64,000 bases of DNA from Aldehydirespirator sp965203575 (GCA_965203575.1 OZ241894.1:2418001-2482000), one strand, 5' to 3'; numbered from the stretch's first letter, positions 15,836 to 25,906 are shown. Program-made: numbers and translations. Notes: generated by a model from the letters alone, not told the origin.

Positions 15836-18392
15836 GTCCCTGGATGCTCACTGATTTGGGTGCAGGTTCACCGGATTCCTTGAATCGAGCCGCCAGCGGG
15901 GCGGCGATGGTGATGCCGCCGATGGTGGGAGGCAGTTGCTGGAAGGAAGTAGGCGTCCCAGCGTGGAGTGGCGAGCCTTTGGTCGGTAGCGGGTTCTCGG
16001 GTCTCATCGCCAGACCGAAGGTGACTTCCGAGGGATTGTGAATGGTGAGGCTCACACTGGCACCTTCATTGATTCCGAGTGCTCGCAGCGCCGGGCCCAG
16101 ACGACCGATCTCGGGCCCGTGCATCGAGGTCTTGCGCCAGATGACTGAGATGTCCTGACAGCCGTGCGGTGAGCGGACGGCAGCTGTGGTCTTGGTTCCG
16201 AAGTAGCAACCCAGCGCGGCCGCGACGGACGGTGGAACGCTGTGAAGGCTGTAGCCGTCGAGGTGCCGGTCGTACACTGAGAACGACCAGTACGGGTCGT
16301 CGTTGTCGTCGCGTCCGTCGATCACGTCGTCGAGGCGGCCGACATCGATTCCGGTGCCGTCAGCCTCACTCACCCAGCCGTGCTCCACTCGGAACGCGGG
16401 CGTGTTCAAGTACGCCCAGACGCTTCCCTCGTTCACTCCGAAGAGGCGGGGAAGCTCGTCAAGAACGCGGTTGAGGCGGGTTGATCCTCCGTCCTCGTTG
16501 ATGCGCTGCACGATCTCGGCGGGAATGCCCTCGTAGATGTCGTCTATCCACTCCCGCAGGCCCCAGCGGTGCTTGTCAGCTCGGGCGACTGAGGGGATGT
16601 TCGACAGTGCGCCGGCCACCTGTCGTTCGGACAGGCTGGACTCCTGGGCGAGTTCTGCCTTGGTGGCGGGCGAGCCGATCTTGAGCAGAGCAGCCTTGAC
16701 CCGGGCTCGAACCGTAGCTCGGGGCGCGACGTGATCGAACAGGCAGTGCCATCCGATCCAGCGTGTGAGCAGCTCTGAGTGGTCGTGCCACTCGGGGGCG
16801 AGCGCACTCCGTAGCCGATCGGTGGAAATCAGGCCAGCATCGTCTACGAGCTCGTCGACAGCGCCCTTCAGTGCCTCAGCAGCCTCTACAGCCGCAGGGC
16901 TGAGGCAGAGTCCCTCGCGGCACTCGTAGCCGAGCATGGCGCCTAGCATTCTGCGAGCCACGAGAAGGGCTTGCTGCGCCACCTCGTCTTCGGGCTTAGG
17001 AAGTAGCTCAGTCGTCGTAGTCTCGGTCTCGAGAACTGTCGTCACTTCACCGAGACGCTGATAAGCGATCAATTCGAGAATCCTGAGGGCCGGACCCGCG
17101 GCATCTTCCAGTTGCTCCTGAGCCTTGCGGGCGATCTGACGAATTCGCTCTCGTGACAGTCCTACGCGCTCTGCGAGTTCCGCGAGCGTCATCGGCGAGT
17201 CCGATGCAACACGTTCGAGCACAGCTAGCCGCTCAATATCGGTCATCTGCGCCAGCGTTGCGCTGACCATCTCGACCGCTCGATCAGTGACCGTGGGGGC
17301 ATCGATCCCCAGCGGCAGACCATCCAGCCCAGCGTCCGCTTCAGCTGCCGCGATCAGATCCGATAGATCCAGCCGGAGCAGATCCCCGAAGGTCGTGGCC
17401 CCTCGGAATTCAGCGGCAGCGGCAGCGATCAGCTCGACCGCGTCGGAATGCAGGACCGCTTCGGGAATTGTTCGGTGCTGAAACGTGACCTCAGCGTGCG
17501 CTGAGGCTTCGGCGGTCTGGGCCGTGCCGACTGCAGCCGCCGGCCATTCGAAGTTCTCGGCTGCCTCGAGTACACACATCAGGTCAAGTAGCGACGCGAT
17601 CCCAAAGCTGGGCAGACGCATCAACTGCCCGAGCGTTGCCTCGGAGAGCGCCCCGCTAGTCAAGCCGGCGCGAAGACAATTGCGTGTCCGGTTCGCAAGC
17701 GGCAGGCGGTCAAGTTCGTCGACGTCCAAGTGGGGCGGGAGTACCTTGAGACCCTCGGGCGGCAGCATTCTCATGGCCATGTCACGCAGCAACCAGGCCG
17801 ACACAGCCTGGACGGGCTCGTTGTAGTGCTCCCAGAAGCGTGCCAGGTCCCGAACATGCCGAGTCGCCGGGTAGGCGCTCGTGAACTCCCGCGGGAGCGT
17901 CTTGTGACCATGAGACACCAGATACCAGCGCGGTAGAAGGGGGGTGGGCGGGCTGCCCCAAGGTGCTGGCGGGTCGCTGGATGCAATGGAGGGCAAGTCG
18001 TCCGCAGGAACGTCGAAATGCTGAGGCTCAGCGGTCGGCTCACGATTCCTTGAGGCCCCATTCAGCCGCAGCGCGACGCGTCGCCGGCCGGTGACGACTA
18101 GATCGACCGACTGTTCGGAGCAGGCCCCGATGTTCTTCAGAGGCTCGGCGATACTGAGTACGACCGTTCGTGGCGGATCGCCCTCTTCCAAGCAGACCGT
18201 CAGTTTGCGGCAACCCATAGGATCCTCGACCGCGACGCGAGTGAGCGCGCCGGGCTTGCAGCCGAGTTGGGCGGCGACCTCCTTGGGGAAGGCGACCCGA
18301 CGGTTGTCCTGAAGGAGGGCGTCGGTTACTCGGAACGTCCAGGCTGGATTGCCGTCGGTATCCCTCCGCGTTGATGCGACCGCGCTTCTCAT
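15822..18392 (-). CDS. Large protein with RNAP alpha-CTD-like and sigma-region-4-like segments, flanked by duplicated modules
   Basis: 856 residues, start ATG 18392 overlapping the SspD-type stop as ATGA. Segments by eye: an N-terminal module (about 15-110) with WTFRV, FPKEVAAQLGC and VEDPMGC; a helix-hairpin region resembling the RNA polymerase alpha C-terminal domain (about 228-276, LANRTRNCLRAGL...LMRLPSFGIASLLDL); a sigma region 4-like HTH (about 383-430, LAELAERVGLSRERIRQI); a winged-helix-like segment (KAELAQESSLSERQVAGAL); and a C-terminal module (about 701-796) with WSFSV, VPPSVAAALGC and VRSPHGC that repeats the first one. Comparable sigma-like HTH proteins occur beside phosphorothioation genes. 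Its biochemical role is unknown; DNA binding is a reasonable inference. Confidence 0.6.
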   Translation of the reverse strand: MRSAVASTRRDTDGNPAWTFRVTDALLQDNRRVAFPKEVAAQLGCKPGALTRVAVEDPMGCRKLTVCLEEGDPPRTVVLSIAEPLKNIGACSEQSVDLVVTGRRRVALRLNGASRNREPTAEPQHFDVPADDLPSIASSDPPAPWGSPPTPLLPRWYLVSHGHKTLPREFTSAYPATRHVRDLARFWEHYNEPVQAVSAWLLRDMAMRMLPPEGLKVLPPHLDVDELDRLPLANRTRNCLRAGLTSGALSEATLGQLMRLPSFGIASLLDLMCVLEAAENFEWPAAAVGTAQTAEASAHAEVTFQHRTIPEAVLHSDAVELIAAAAAEFRGATTFGDLLRLDLSDLIAAAEADAGLDGLPLGIDAPTVTDRAVEMVSATLAQMTDIERLAVLERVASDSPMTLAELAERVGLSRERIRQIARKAQEQLEDAAGPALRILELIAYQRLGEVTTVLETETTTTELLPKPEDEVAQQALLVARRMLGAMLGYECREGLCLSPAAVEAAEALKGAVDELVDDAGLISTDRLRSALAPEWHDHSELLTRWIGWHCLFDHVAPRATVRARVKAALLKIGSPATKAELAQESSLSERQVAGALSNIPSVARADKHRWGLREWIDDIYEGIPAEIVQRINEDGGSTRLNRVLDELPRLFGVNEGSVWAYLNTPAFRVEHGWVSEADGTGIDVGRLDDVIDGRDDNDDPYWSFSVYDRHLDGYSLHSVPPSVAAALGCYFGTKTTAAVRSPHGCQDISVIWRKTSMHGPEIGRLGPALRALGINEGASVSLTIHNPSEVTFGLAMRPENPLPTKGSPLHAGTPTSFQQLPPTIGGITIAAPLAARFKESGEPAPKSVSIQGHDRI

Positions 18393-19246
18393 AGGGCGCA
18401 GACTGTGCAGGGTTCGGTGTCGTCTTCTTCGTTGAAGGCGTCGGCTAGGGCTTCGATCAGGGGGAGGTTGGCCCTGGTCTTGCTGGCGCGGGCCATGGCG
18501 GTCTCGTGGCGTTCGAGGATCTGGTCGCGGCGGTTGCGGAGCTGGACAAGGGTCTCGCCGCCGGACCAGGTGTACTGGCGGCCTCGCATGGCTCGGTCGC
18601 CGAAGTCGGCGTCGCCGTCGACGCCGGCGTCCTGGAGGACCTTCTGCTCGATGGCCACCGCCCGCTCGAACAGGTCCGGGTGGCGCTCGGCGAGGCCGAT
18701 CCACTCGGCCTTGCGCTGGTAGAAGCAGAAATAGCAGCCCGAGCGGGTCCGCCACTCGTAGTAGGCGGGCAGGCCGATCCCGGCATCGTCTAGGAGCCTC
18801 AGCACCTTCGCATGGTCGATGCCGTCCTCCACGAACGGGAAGCGGGTCTTGATGTTGGGCTTGGTGGAGACGTAGCCCTTGCGGTTCGACTCGTCCGCCC
18901 GGATCGCCACGTACGACACCGCCGGGGCGTCACCGATCCACTCCTCGATCGGCTTGATCTTCATGTTCTTGGTGCACCACCGCATCTGCGGCGACGGCAG
19001 CGCCCCCCTGAACACCTCGAACCAGTGGTCGAAGCCCCGCGACGCGTTGAGCCTGACGATCGGCCGGCCCAGGATCACCTCCAGGCGGGTCAAGTACTCG
19101 TAGGTCTCGGGCAGCTCCGCACCGGTGTCGCAGAAGAAGTACTCCATCTCCGGCACGCGGTCCCGCATATACACCGCCAAGGCGCTGGAGTCCTTCCCGC
19201 CCGAGATCCCGCAGATGTGGCGCACCGGCGCCTCCGGCTCACCCAC
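18389..19246 (-). CDS. sspD: PAPS-reductase-like ATP pyrophosphatase (SspD/DndC type)
   Basis: 285 residues of the PP-loop family. SGGKDS at residues 15-20 binds ATP. Cys91 (RWCTKNMKIKP) and the pair Cys171/Cys174 (SGCYFCFYQR) are placed as in DndC, where four cysteines hold a 4Fe-4S cluster; Cys39 could be the fourth. An extra CTVC lies at the C-terminus. In DNA phosphorothioation this protein activates the DNA backbone and transfers sulfur received from the desulfurase. GTG 19246 has AAGGAGG seven bases upstream. It overlaps the ATPase gene by 8 bases and the next gene by 4. DndC and SspD cannot be separated by motif alone; the DUF4007 neighbour favours SspD. Confidence 0.85.
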   Translation of the reverse strand: MGEPEAPVRHICGISGGKDSSALAVYMRDRVPEMEYFFCDTGAELPETYEYLTRLEVILGRPIVRLNASRGFDHWFEVFRGALPSPQMRWCTKNMKIKPIEEWIGDAPAVSYVAIRADESNRKGYVSTKPNIKTRFPFVEDGIDHAKVLRLLDDAGIGLPAYYEWRTRSGCYFCFYQRKAEWIGLAERHPDLFERAVAIEQKVLQDAGVDGDADFGDRAMRGRQYTWSGGETLVQLRNRRDQILERHETAMARASKTRANLPLIEALADAFNEEDDTEPCTVCAL

Positions 19247-22200
19247 CGGCCACCCTCCTTCGCGCCGCGCCGACCGGGCTCTCGTCAGCGGGAGCCGAGC
19301 TGAGGTCGCTGGCTCGGGACTCGGGCAGCAGGCGCTCGCTCAGCAGCGCCAGGAGGCTCTGGTGGGCGGTCAGGGCCGAGCCCGTGATCTGTGCCAGATC
19401 GGCCAGCACCTCTTCCAGCGCGTCCTCCAGCTCGGGTCGGCGCCTGCCGTCGATGCCCACCAGGCGGATGTACTCGCTTCCGTCGGAGCGGGTGACGGTC
19501 ACGCGCAGCGCGTCGAACGGGCCCCTGCCGTCGGCACGGCGCTCCGCGTGCAGGGCGACCAGCCGATGGAACGCCGCCAGTCTCTCGGGCAGCTCGCGGT
19601 CGAAGCGCAGCCGGTCGTCGTCGGTCCATTCCGCAGGGGCCTTGCGGGCCACGACAGTGGCGACCGCCGCCATCCAGGCCGCGTCCGACTCGACGCCGTC
19701 GTTGGCCAGGGCGAGCACGAACGCCCTTACCTCGGGGTCGAGGACCTCGTCGCCGAGCAGAGCGGCCTCGCCCGTCACCGGCATCCGGCTGCCCGCTCCG
19801 CAAGCGTCGAGCAGCGACTCCATCAGACCGTCCAAGAGTCGATCCAGGCTCGACTCCAGCTCGGCCAGAGCGGCTGCGACCGCCCTCGCGAATTCGGCTG
19901 CGAACTCACAACCGGTCGCGTCCGCAGCCACGGGGCGGAAGCCCAGCGCTCGGGGCAGGTCGGTGAACAGCAACTCGTCGGGCTCGACTGCTTCGGTCAG
20001 AGCGTCCCGCACGGCTCGCGACTCGGCGCTCACGCTGCTCGTGCGGCGTGCGTAGTTCTCGAGTCGGCTGATCCGCAGGACAAGGCTGGTGACCACGGCG
20101 AGAACATTCGCCACTCGTCGTTTGCCCCCTCCGATCCGGTGCTCAGCGCGTGTGCGAGCCAGTGCAGGCTGCGAGTGATCCCCGGCGTCCACCGAGAGTC
20201 CCAACTGCTCGGTGAGAGCCTCCACGACCATGAGCCGCCCGCCGCTGGCGTTGGCGAAGTGCTTGACATCGAAGTGGCCCGGATTGCGCACCATCCGCTC
20301 GGAGACCTCGGGTGACAGAACCGGCTTGAACGTTCCGTGCTCGTAGATGGCGACCTCGTCGCGGAAGGCCAGCAGACCCGCAGTGACGAAGACGGGTACC
20401 ACCGCAGCCTTCATGCCGACAGGGGGCGAACGCAGCGCGGCGTGGACGCTGTTCAGGTTGATCCGCCGGTCGGTCGAGCGCCGGAACTCGCCCTCGAGGA
20501 TCTCCCAAGCGGGCTTGAGCGTCTCATCGGCGGGCGGTCCGAAGGACATGGTGCCGCCGCGGGGATCGACGGCGTGAAGCCCGGTCCGCAGCAGGAACGC
20601 TCGATACATAGCCGTCTCCGGGCCGTATCCCTCGAATCCCAGATCGGCGATGCCGGACTCGCCGCGTTCGATCATGGCTTCCAGGAGCAGGCGGCGCGAC
20701 TTGGCTCCCTGGGAGGTGAGTTCGCTCCGGTTGAGCATCTCATTGCCAACCACGGGGGTGGACGGGTAGGCGATGTCCGCGGCCGATGACAGGGCGGCGC
20801 TGCCCCGCCCGCCGGCCAGTTCGGTTGGGCCTGCGCCGTCCTCGCCCCCCAGCAGGATCCAACGGCAGGATTCGGCGCCGAACGTGTCGGCCAGGGCCTG
20901 ATCGAAGGCGACTCGGGTCTGCGCCAGCCGCTCGCCCAACTCGCGCCGCGCCACCTGGTCCTCGGCTACCGCGGGGTCGTCGAGCACCGAAGCCACTGCG
21001 GCGATCTCCCGGGCGGCCGCGTCGAGCGCCGACACATCCCGGGGCAGCGCCGCCACCACCGGCTTGGACCCGTCCACGGATTGGGCGACGGTCGGCGGGC
21101 GGCCCGAAGGGTCGACAACGAGGAGCGCCTCGCCGTCGTAGGGGGAGAACGGCTCGGGAGCCGTGGCCTGCTCGCCCGCTTCGGCATAACGCCGGCGGAA
21201 GACGCGCAACACATCGTGCTCCGCGCTGTGGCGCGCCGCCACGACCGGCTCCGGCCGGTCGGTCTCCGCCACCATCCCAGCGAGCGGCCTGCGCTGCATT
21301 CTCTGACGGGCGGAGTCGAGGAGCAGACCGACGTCGACGTCGCTGCCCTGCCATATCCGGTACTCGTCGGCGAAGTCCCGGAAAGTGACGATCCCCATGC
21401 TCTCCAGATCGGCGAGAGCGGCGTGGGCGCCCCTGCCGGACATCTCCAGGACCTGCCGGGACGCCCGGATGGTCCCCGTCGTGGACACCAGGTTCAACAG
21501 AGCGACGGACTTGGCCGTGCGGGCCTGCGACGGCGTGAGGCCATGGGTGTCGCGCAGCCGGGTGGCGACCTCACTCCAGCGGCTCGACTGGCGCGCCGAG
21601 GAGATGCTGAGGGCGCCGCTCGCTACGAAGTAGTCGTACACCGCTTCGAGGCCAAGGGACGGCAGCGGCCCCCTCGCCGGAAGGTTCGCAGCGCTGAGGA
21701 ACGACAGGACGCCCGCAGGGTGCGGGCCGGCGAGGAAGGAGAAGAGCGTTCGTTCGTGCTGGCCGTAGCGGCTGCACAATTCGGGCAGCACGAGCGCCGC
21801 CAGCGGGTGAAGCGGGTAGCAGGCGGCCAGGACGGTCGGGTCGGCGAGGTCCGCGATGCCCAAGGCACGCATCTTCCGGGCGTGCGAGCGCGCCCAGCGG
21901 TCGATGCGGGTCCGGAGGTGTTCGTCGCGGACGTCGAACACGGTGCCGATGAGGGATCGGGTCTGCCCGGCCGAGTCCACGAAGGACACGTCCTCGAAAC
22001 GGCCCTGCACCTTGGCCCACTCACGGCGCTGAGCGCTGTCGGCGCTGGCCAGGCAGTCGTCGAGGGACACGTGCTGCAGAGTGACCACGAAGATCGGCAG
22101 TCCCGATCCCTGGCCGGCCTCCGCGAGACGTTGCAGCAGATACGGATCCGCGCCGTGTCCGTCACGAACGGCTTCTAGGTTCTTGCCGAACTCGTCGATG

Positions 22201-22798
22201 ATCAGCAGCAGCGGCGCGTCCTCGGCCAGCCGGCGCGCGATATCAACCAGGATCGAGGGTGAAGGGCCGCCTCCCCGGATGTCGTCGTGAGCGGTGTCCT
22301 CCAGGGAGCGGATCAGCTCTGGAGCGTCACCGAGGCAATCCGCAGGGGGGGGGTCTGGTCGTCGCGGAGAACGGCGGATTGCAGGGCGCGCAGCACTGTG
22401 CGGGCCAGCGGCTCGCGCTCCGCGGTGACGAGCGCGCGGGTAAAGCCGCGGTTCAGGGTTCCGTGGCGCCGGTGGGCCCTCCGGATCAGGTCGCCCGATG
22501 CGTCCGACGCGTCGTCGATGATCCCGAGGGCTGAGCGCCGGAGCTGCGAGCGGCCGCCGAAGGCCGCGTCCAGCAGCAGGGCGAGCGACGACTTACCCGA
22601 TCCGTACGGACCGGTGAGCGACCAGGCACCGCCCGCGGGTCCCGTCGCTGCGGTAGTTGCGATGCGCTCGACCACATCGAGGCCTCGGGCGGTGAGGACG
22701 TATCCGTCCAGCGGTTCGGGCCGGGCGAGGTCGCGCTCGAGGTTCGCCGAGCGGGCGAACCGGCCGCTGACCGAGATGGCGTCACCAAGGGTCGGCAT
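19239..22798 (-). CDS. sspC: SspC-type P-loop ATPase, reading frame interrupted at a run of nine C
   Basis: The gene starts at ATG 22798, overlapping the sspB stop as TGATG, and encodes Walker A GPYGSGKSS (about residues 63-71). In the sequence as given, this frame ends at 22313 after 161 residues. The matching Walker B (LLLIIDEFGKN) and the remaining 1,000 or so residues continue in another frame, from the nine-C run (plus-strand G at 22345-22353) down to 19239. A -1 shift or one extra C restores a single protein of about 1,186 residues. SspC is the ATPase partner of SspB and SspD in single-strand phosphorothioation. The continuous conservation on both sides argues that the intact protein is functional in the organism. 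Whether the break is an error, slippage or phase variation is open. Confidence 0.75.
22345..22353. other. Run of nine G/C at the sspC frame change
   Basis: On the coding strand the codons are ACC CCC CCC CTG. Moving back one base gives CCT GCG GAT, which joins the long downstream frame. The run has the form of a slippery X-XXX-XXX heptamer, and is also a classic site for indel errors. Confidence 0.75.
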
Positions 22799-23853
22799 CA
22801 GCCGGCTCCCGCCAGGGCGTGCAGGCTCCGGAGGCTGTCTGTGGAGTTGCGGCCTGCGCCGAGGTCCTCGAGAAGGTTGTCGTCCACCGCCAGATCCCCG
22901 ATGCAGCCGGCGCACACTTCCGTCGCCGACGAGCCGTAGTAGTCGTTCAGGACCGCCGTCGCGATCTCTGCCGGGTCGCCCGAGCAGGCGAAGTGCCACG
23001 CCCCGGCCGGGGATGCGAGGCTCAGCCCTTCCGTTCGATCCACGGCAGGCTTGACCGCGGCCAGGAGCTCCGTCTCGTTCAGTTTGAACGCTCGGCCGGG
23101 CGCTCCGGGCTCGTGGGCCAGGCGGCTGAGCGTGACGGTCCTGCCGCCGCTGCCGGTGCGTTCGATGTAGTCGAGCACGGCGTGGACGGCAACCTCGGAC
23201 GGCAGGGTCGGCTTGGGTCCCAGCGTGAAGCGAGGCAGTCCCGTTGCGGGAGACCGCCGCAGCAGGTTCAGTTCCCGCAGCGGGCAGTCCAGCAGGTCGT
23301 CCACGCTGATGCGGCGGGAATGCTCCGACGGCGCATAGGTGCGCAGCAGGGCGCCGACGTCCTTCCTGACCGACGACTCGTGCGGCGCGGCCCAGTCCGC
23401 GGAGGCCTCCAGCTGCGTGGAGACCGCCCCGGCGAGGTCGGTGTCGCTGAACTCGACCGCGTTGAACTCGTTGAACGCGAGCCACCAGACCGGCAGACGC
23501 GAGGGCGGCGCCAGCAGCAGCCAGTGCAACAGCCAGAGCGTTCCGGGATCCTCCATGTAGGGGTCCCAGCCCTGCTCACCGAAGAGCGCGTGGCCGCGGC
23601 GGGTGGGCACGAACTGTGGCGCCCTGCGGTTCGGGGAGTGGGGATCCTCAGTGATGACCTTGGCGGCGAGGCCCCAGAAGCGGATGGCGCGCACCATGTT
23701 CTTGCCCACGCCTATTACCACCGGCGCGTCCGGCCGCCCGAACGTGTAAGGATCGGCGGCTGCGACCGCATAGGCCTTGCGGAACCAGCCGAAGCGGGGG
23801 TGGAAGGTCTCGTGCCGGGCGAATGAGCGAACGGCAGCGTCCGGCAACCTCAT
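22798..23853 (-). CDS. sspB: DUF4007 protein (SspB type)
   Basis: 351 residues from ATG 23853; an ATG at 23892 would add 13. The N-terminal FARHETFHPRFGWFRKAY and DAPVVIGVGKNMVRAIRFWG are the hallmark of DUF4007. In the SspABCD phosphorothioation system SspB is, as I recall, the DUF4007 member and acts as a DNA nickase that opens one strand for sulfur insertion. No standard nuclease motif is visible by eye. GGGAG precedes the start. The stop overlaps the ATPase start (TGATG), so translation is coupled. The DUF4007 identity is strong; the nickase role rests on the published system. Confidence 0.8.
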   Translation of the reverse strand: MRLPDAAVRSFARHETFHPRFGWFRKAYAVAAADPYTFGRPDAPVVIGVGKNMVRAIRFWGLAAKVITEDPHSPNRRAPQFVPTRRGHALFGEQGWDPYMEDPGTLWLLHWLLLAPPSRLPVWWLAFNEFNAVEFSDTDLAGAVSTQLEASADWAAPHESSVRKDVGALLRTYAPSEHSRRISVDDLLDCPLRELNLLRRSPATGLPRFTLGPKPTLPSEVAVHAVLDYIERTGSGGRTVTLSRLAHEPGAPGRAFKLNETELLAAVKPAVDRTEGLSLASPAGAWHFACSGDPAEIATAVLNDYYGSSATEVCAGCIGDLAVDDNLLEDLGAGRNSTDSLRSLHALAGAG

Positions 23854-24001
23854 TCGCCGGCTCCCGCATTCACGTCGATGAAGATACCGCACCCGTGTGA
23901 CAGCGACCTGGGTCCTGCAAGCGAGTCCGTCAGACGGTCTGCCCTACACCCAGTTGGGCATCGGCATCACTGGCGCGACGCGGCGGGCTTGGTTCTGGCG
24001 A

Positions 24002-25150
24002 TCAGGTCAGGGCGCGGACACGCTTGACGGCAGCGGTGGCGCTCTCTACTGCGGCGTCGACATCAGCCTCGGTGGTGAAGCGGCCGAGACTGAAGCGCAC
24101 CGACTCGAAGGCGGTCTCATGGGACCGGCCCATGGCCACGAGAACCTCCGACGGCTCGATCGATCCTGCGCTGCAGGCACTGCCGATGGACACTGCGACA
24201 GGGTCCATGTTGGCCATGACCGCCTCGGCGTCGGCGCCCACGAAGCACAGATTGGCTGTGTTGGGCAGTCGCCTCGACGGGTCGCCGTTCTGCAGCACGC
24301 GGGGGAGGCTGGCCTGCAGTTCGGACACGAGGCGGTCGCGCAGCGCTCCTACAGTCTCGGACTCCCGTTCGCGCTCGTCAGCGGCTATACGGGCGGCGGT
24401 ACCAAGGCCGACGATGCCAGCCACGTTGAGCGACCCCGAGCGCAGGCCTCGCTCGTGGCCGCCGCCGTGGAGCAGGGCTTCGAGTTGCCTGAGGCTGTGC
24501 CGGGTGCCGACCAATGCGCCCACCCCGCCCGGGCCGCAGATCTTGTGCCCGCTCAGCGACACCAGGTCCACGCCCAGCGCCTCCATGTCGAACGGCAGGC
24601 GTCCCGCCATCTGGGTGGCGTCACAGTGGAACAGCGCGCCCGCAGCGTGTACCCGCTCCGCGATCTCACCCGCCGGGTTCAGAACGCCGGTCTCACTGTT
24701 GGCTGCCATGACCGACACAAGCACAACATCGTCGCCGACCATCTCTTCCACGGTGGCCGGCTCGACGAAGCCACCTGCGGTCACCTCGATCACATCCAGC
24801 TTCACCAGGCCATAGTCGGCGAGCCACCTCGCCGTACCTGCCACCGAAGCGTGCTCTACCGCGGAGACGAGCATCCTTTGCCTGTTTTGGGGGGCGGCCT
24901 CAAGGGCACCCTGCAGAGCCAGGTTGTTGGCCTCGGTCGCTCCCGAAGTGAACACGACCCCCGATGCGCGCCCGCCCACCAGAGCCGCTACGTGTTCACG
25001 GGCATCGTCCACCGCGGCCGCCTGTCTGCGTCCGAAGCGATGGACTGACGAGGCGTTGCCGACCGAGTCGGTCAGGATCGGCATCATCGCCTCCGCCACC
25101 CGCGGGTCGAGCGGAGACGATGCGTTGTAGTCGAGATAGACCTCCCTCAC
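24002..25150 (-). CDS. Cysteine desulfurase (IscS/DndA/SspA type)
   Basis: 382 residues, fold-type I PLP enzyme. TSGATEANN near 69-76, PLP-binding SGHK with Lys203, and the active-site Cys326 in GSACSAGS. It removes sulfur from L-cysteine and carries it as a persulfide. GTG 25150 is placed right after GGAGGTGGC. The gene lies 148 bases upstream of the DUF4007 gene on the same strand, so it is probably the sulfur donor for DNA phosphorothioation (SspA/DndA role). A housekeeping role in Fe-S or tRNA thiolation is possible too, since many clusters borrow a general IscS. Confidence 0.85.
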   Translation of the reverse strand: MREVYLDYNASSPLDPRVAEAMMPILTDSVGNASSVHRFGRRQAAAVDDAREHVAALVGGRASGVVFTSGATEANNLALQGALEAAPQNRQRMLVSAVEHASVAGTARWLADYGLVKLDVIEVTAGGFVEPATVEEMVGDDVVLVSVMAANSETGVLNPAGEIAERVHAAGALFHCDATQMAGRLPFDMEALGVDLVSLSGHKICGPGGVGALVGTRHSLRQLEALLHGGGHERGLRSGSLNVAGIVGLGTAARIAADERERESETVGALRDRLVSELQASLPRVLQNGDPSRRLPNTANLCFVGADAEAVMANMDPVAVSIGSACSAGSIEPSEVLVAMGRSHETAFESVRFSLGRFTTEADVDAAVESATAAVKRVRALT

Positions 25151-25315
25151 GCCACCTCCGGTGCTGTTGCTGTCACTCGCGGGCCTCGCCGACGTTAGCG
25201 CTGTTCAGCGGAGCCGGTGCTGCATAGCCGGTCGTCGGCCGTACCATGCGGTCGTCGCGGTCGGACGGGAGCTCCGGCCGAGCGACCCATCCGCGAGACA
25301 AGAGGTGGTGACCTG

Positions 25316-25765
25316 ATGCTCACGCAGGGACTGGACCATGTGGCCGTCATCACGAACGACTCCGACCGGCTCCAGAGCTTCTACATCGACATGTTCGGGG
25401 CCACCGTGGAGTTCGACGGCGAGGAGTTCCCCGGCGGGCCTCGCATGACCGTCATCAACATCGGCCCGGCCACCGAGCTGAACGTGTTCGAGATCGACGG
25501 CAACGGCCAGGCCGACCACCAGACGCCGATGTTCGGCCGGGGCCGGCTCGACCACATCGGCCTGTATGCGGCCAGCCTTGAGGACTTCAACGAGATCCGC
25601 TCCAGGCTTACGGCGGCCGGAGCCACCGACGGCACCGTCACCGACTTCGGCCGCAAGCTCAGCCTGTTCTTCAGGGATCCCGACCGGATGGAGTGCGAGG
25701 TGCTGGTGACCAACCCCGAGCCCGGCCAGGTCCCCATCGGCAGCGCCTCCCACCTCTACCCGTAG
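25316..25765 (+). CDS. VOC-family protein (glyoxalase/extradiol fold)
   Basis: 149 residues with the paired beta-alpha-beta-beta-beta modules of the vicinal oxygen chelate superfamily: LDHVAVITND at the start (first metal-ligand His), LDHIGLYAASLEDF for the second module and RMECEVLV with a Glu ligand near the end. Members include lactoylglutathione lyase, methylmalonyl-CoA epimerase and antibiotic-resistance proteins. ATG 25316 has GAGGTG upstream. There are no co-directional partners, so the substrate is open. Confidence 0.75.
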   Translation: MLTQGLDHVAVITNDSDRLQSFYIDMFGATVEFDGEEFPGGPRMTVINIGPATELNVFEIDGNGQADHQTPMFGRGRLDHIGLYAASLEDFNEIRSRLTAAGATDGTVTDFGRKLSLFFRDPDRMECEVLVTNPEPGQVPIGSASHLYP

Positions 25766-25814
25766 CCCGGCCGCTAACTGCGGCAGACACGCTGGCATTG
25801 GGCATGGAAACCAC

Positions 25815-25842
25815 TTGAAAATCATCTATACTGAGTTATATT
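25815..25842 (+). promoter_or_regulatory. Promoter of the 25907 gene
   Basis: TTGAAA (25815-25820), 16-base spacer, TATATT (25837-25842), in an AT-rich island. It resembles the promoter at 9104-9131. Confidence 0.5.
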
Positions 25843-25906
25843 CATGTCTACGGTCTTCAGTTCACCGTGACCGCGGGATTCGGCCGATCATGTGGGAGGT
25901 ATTGCC

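Noticed and set aside
24002..25150. Cysteine desulfurase as only a housekeeping IscS
   Set aside because: No iscU/sufU or mnmA follows and it directly precedes sspB-type genes on the same strand. A dual role stays possible.
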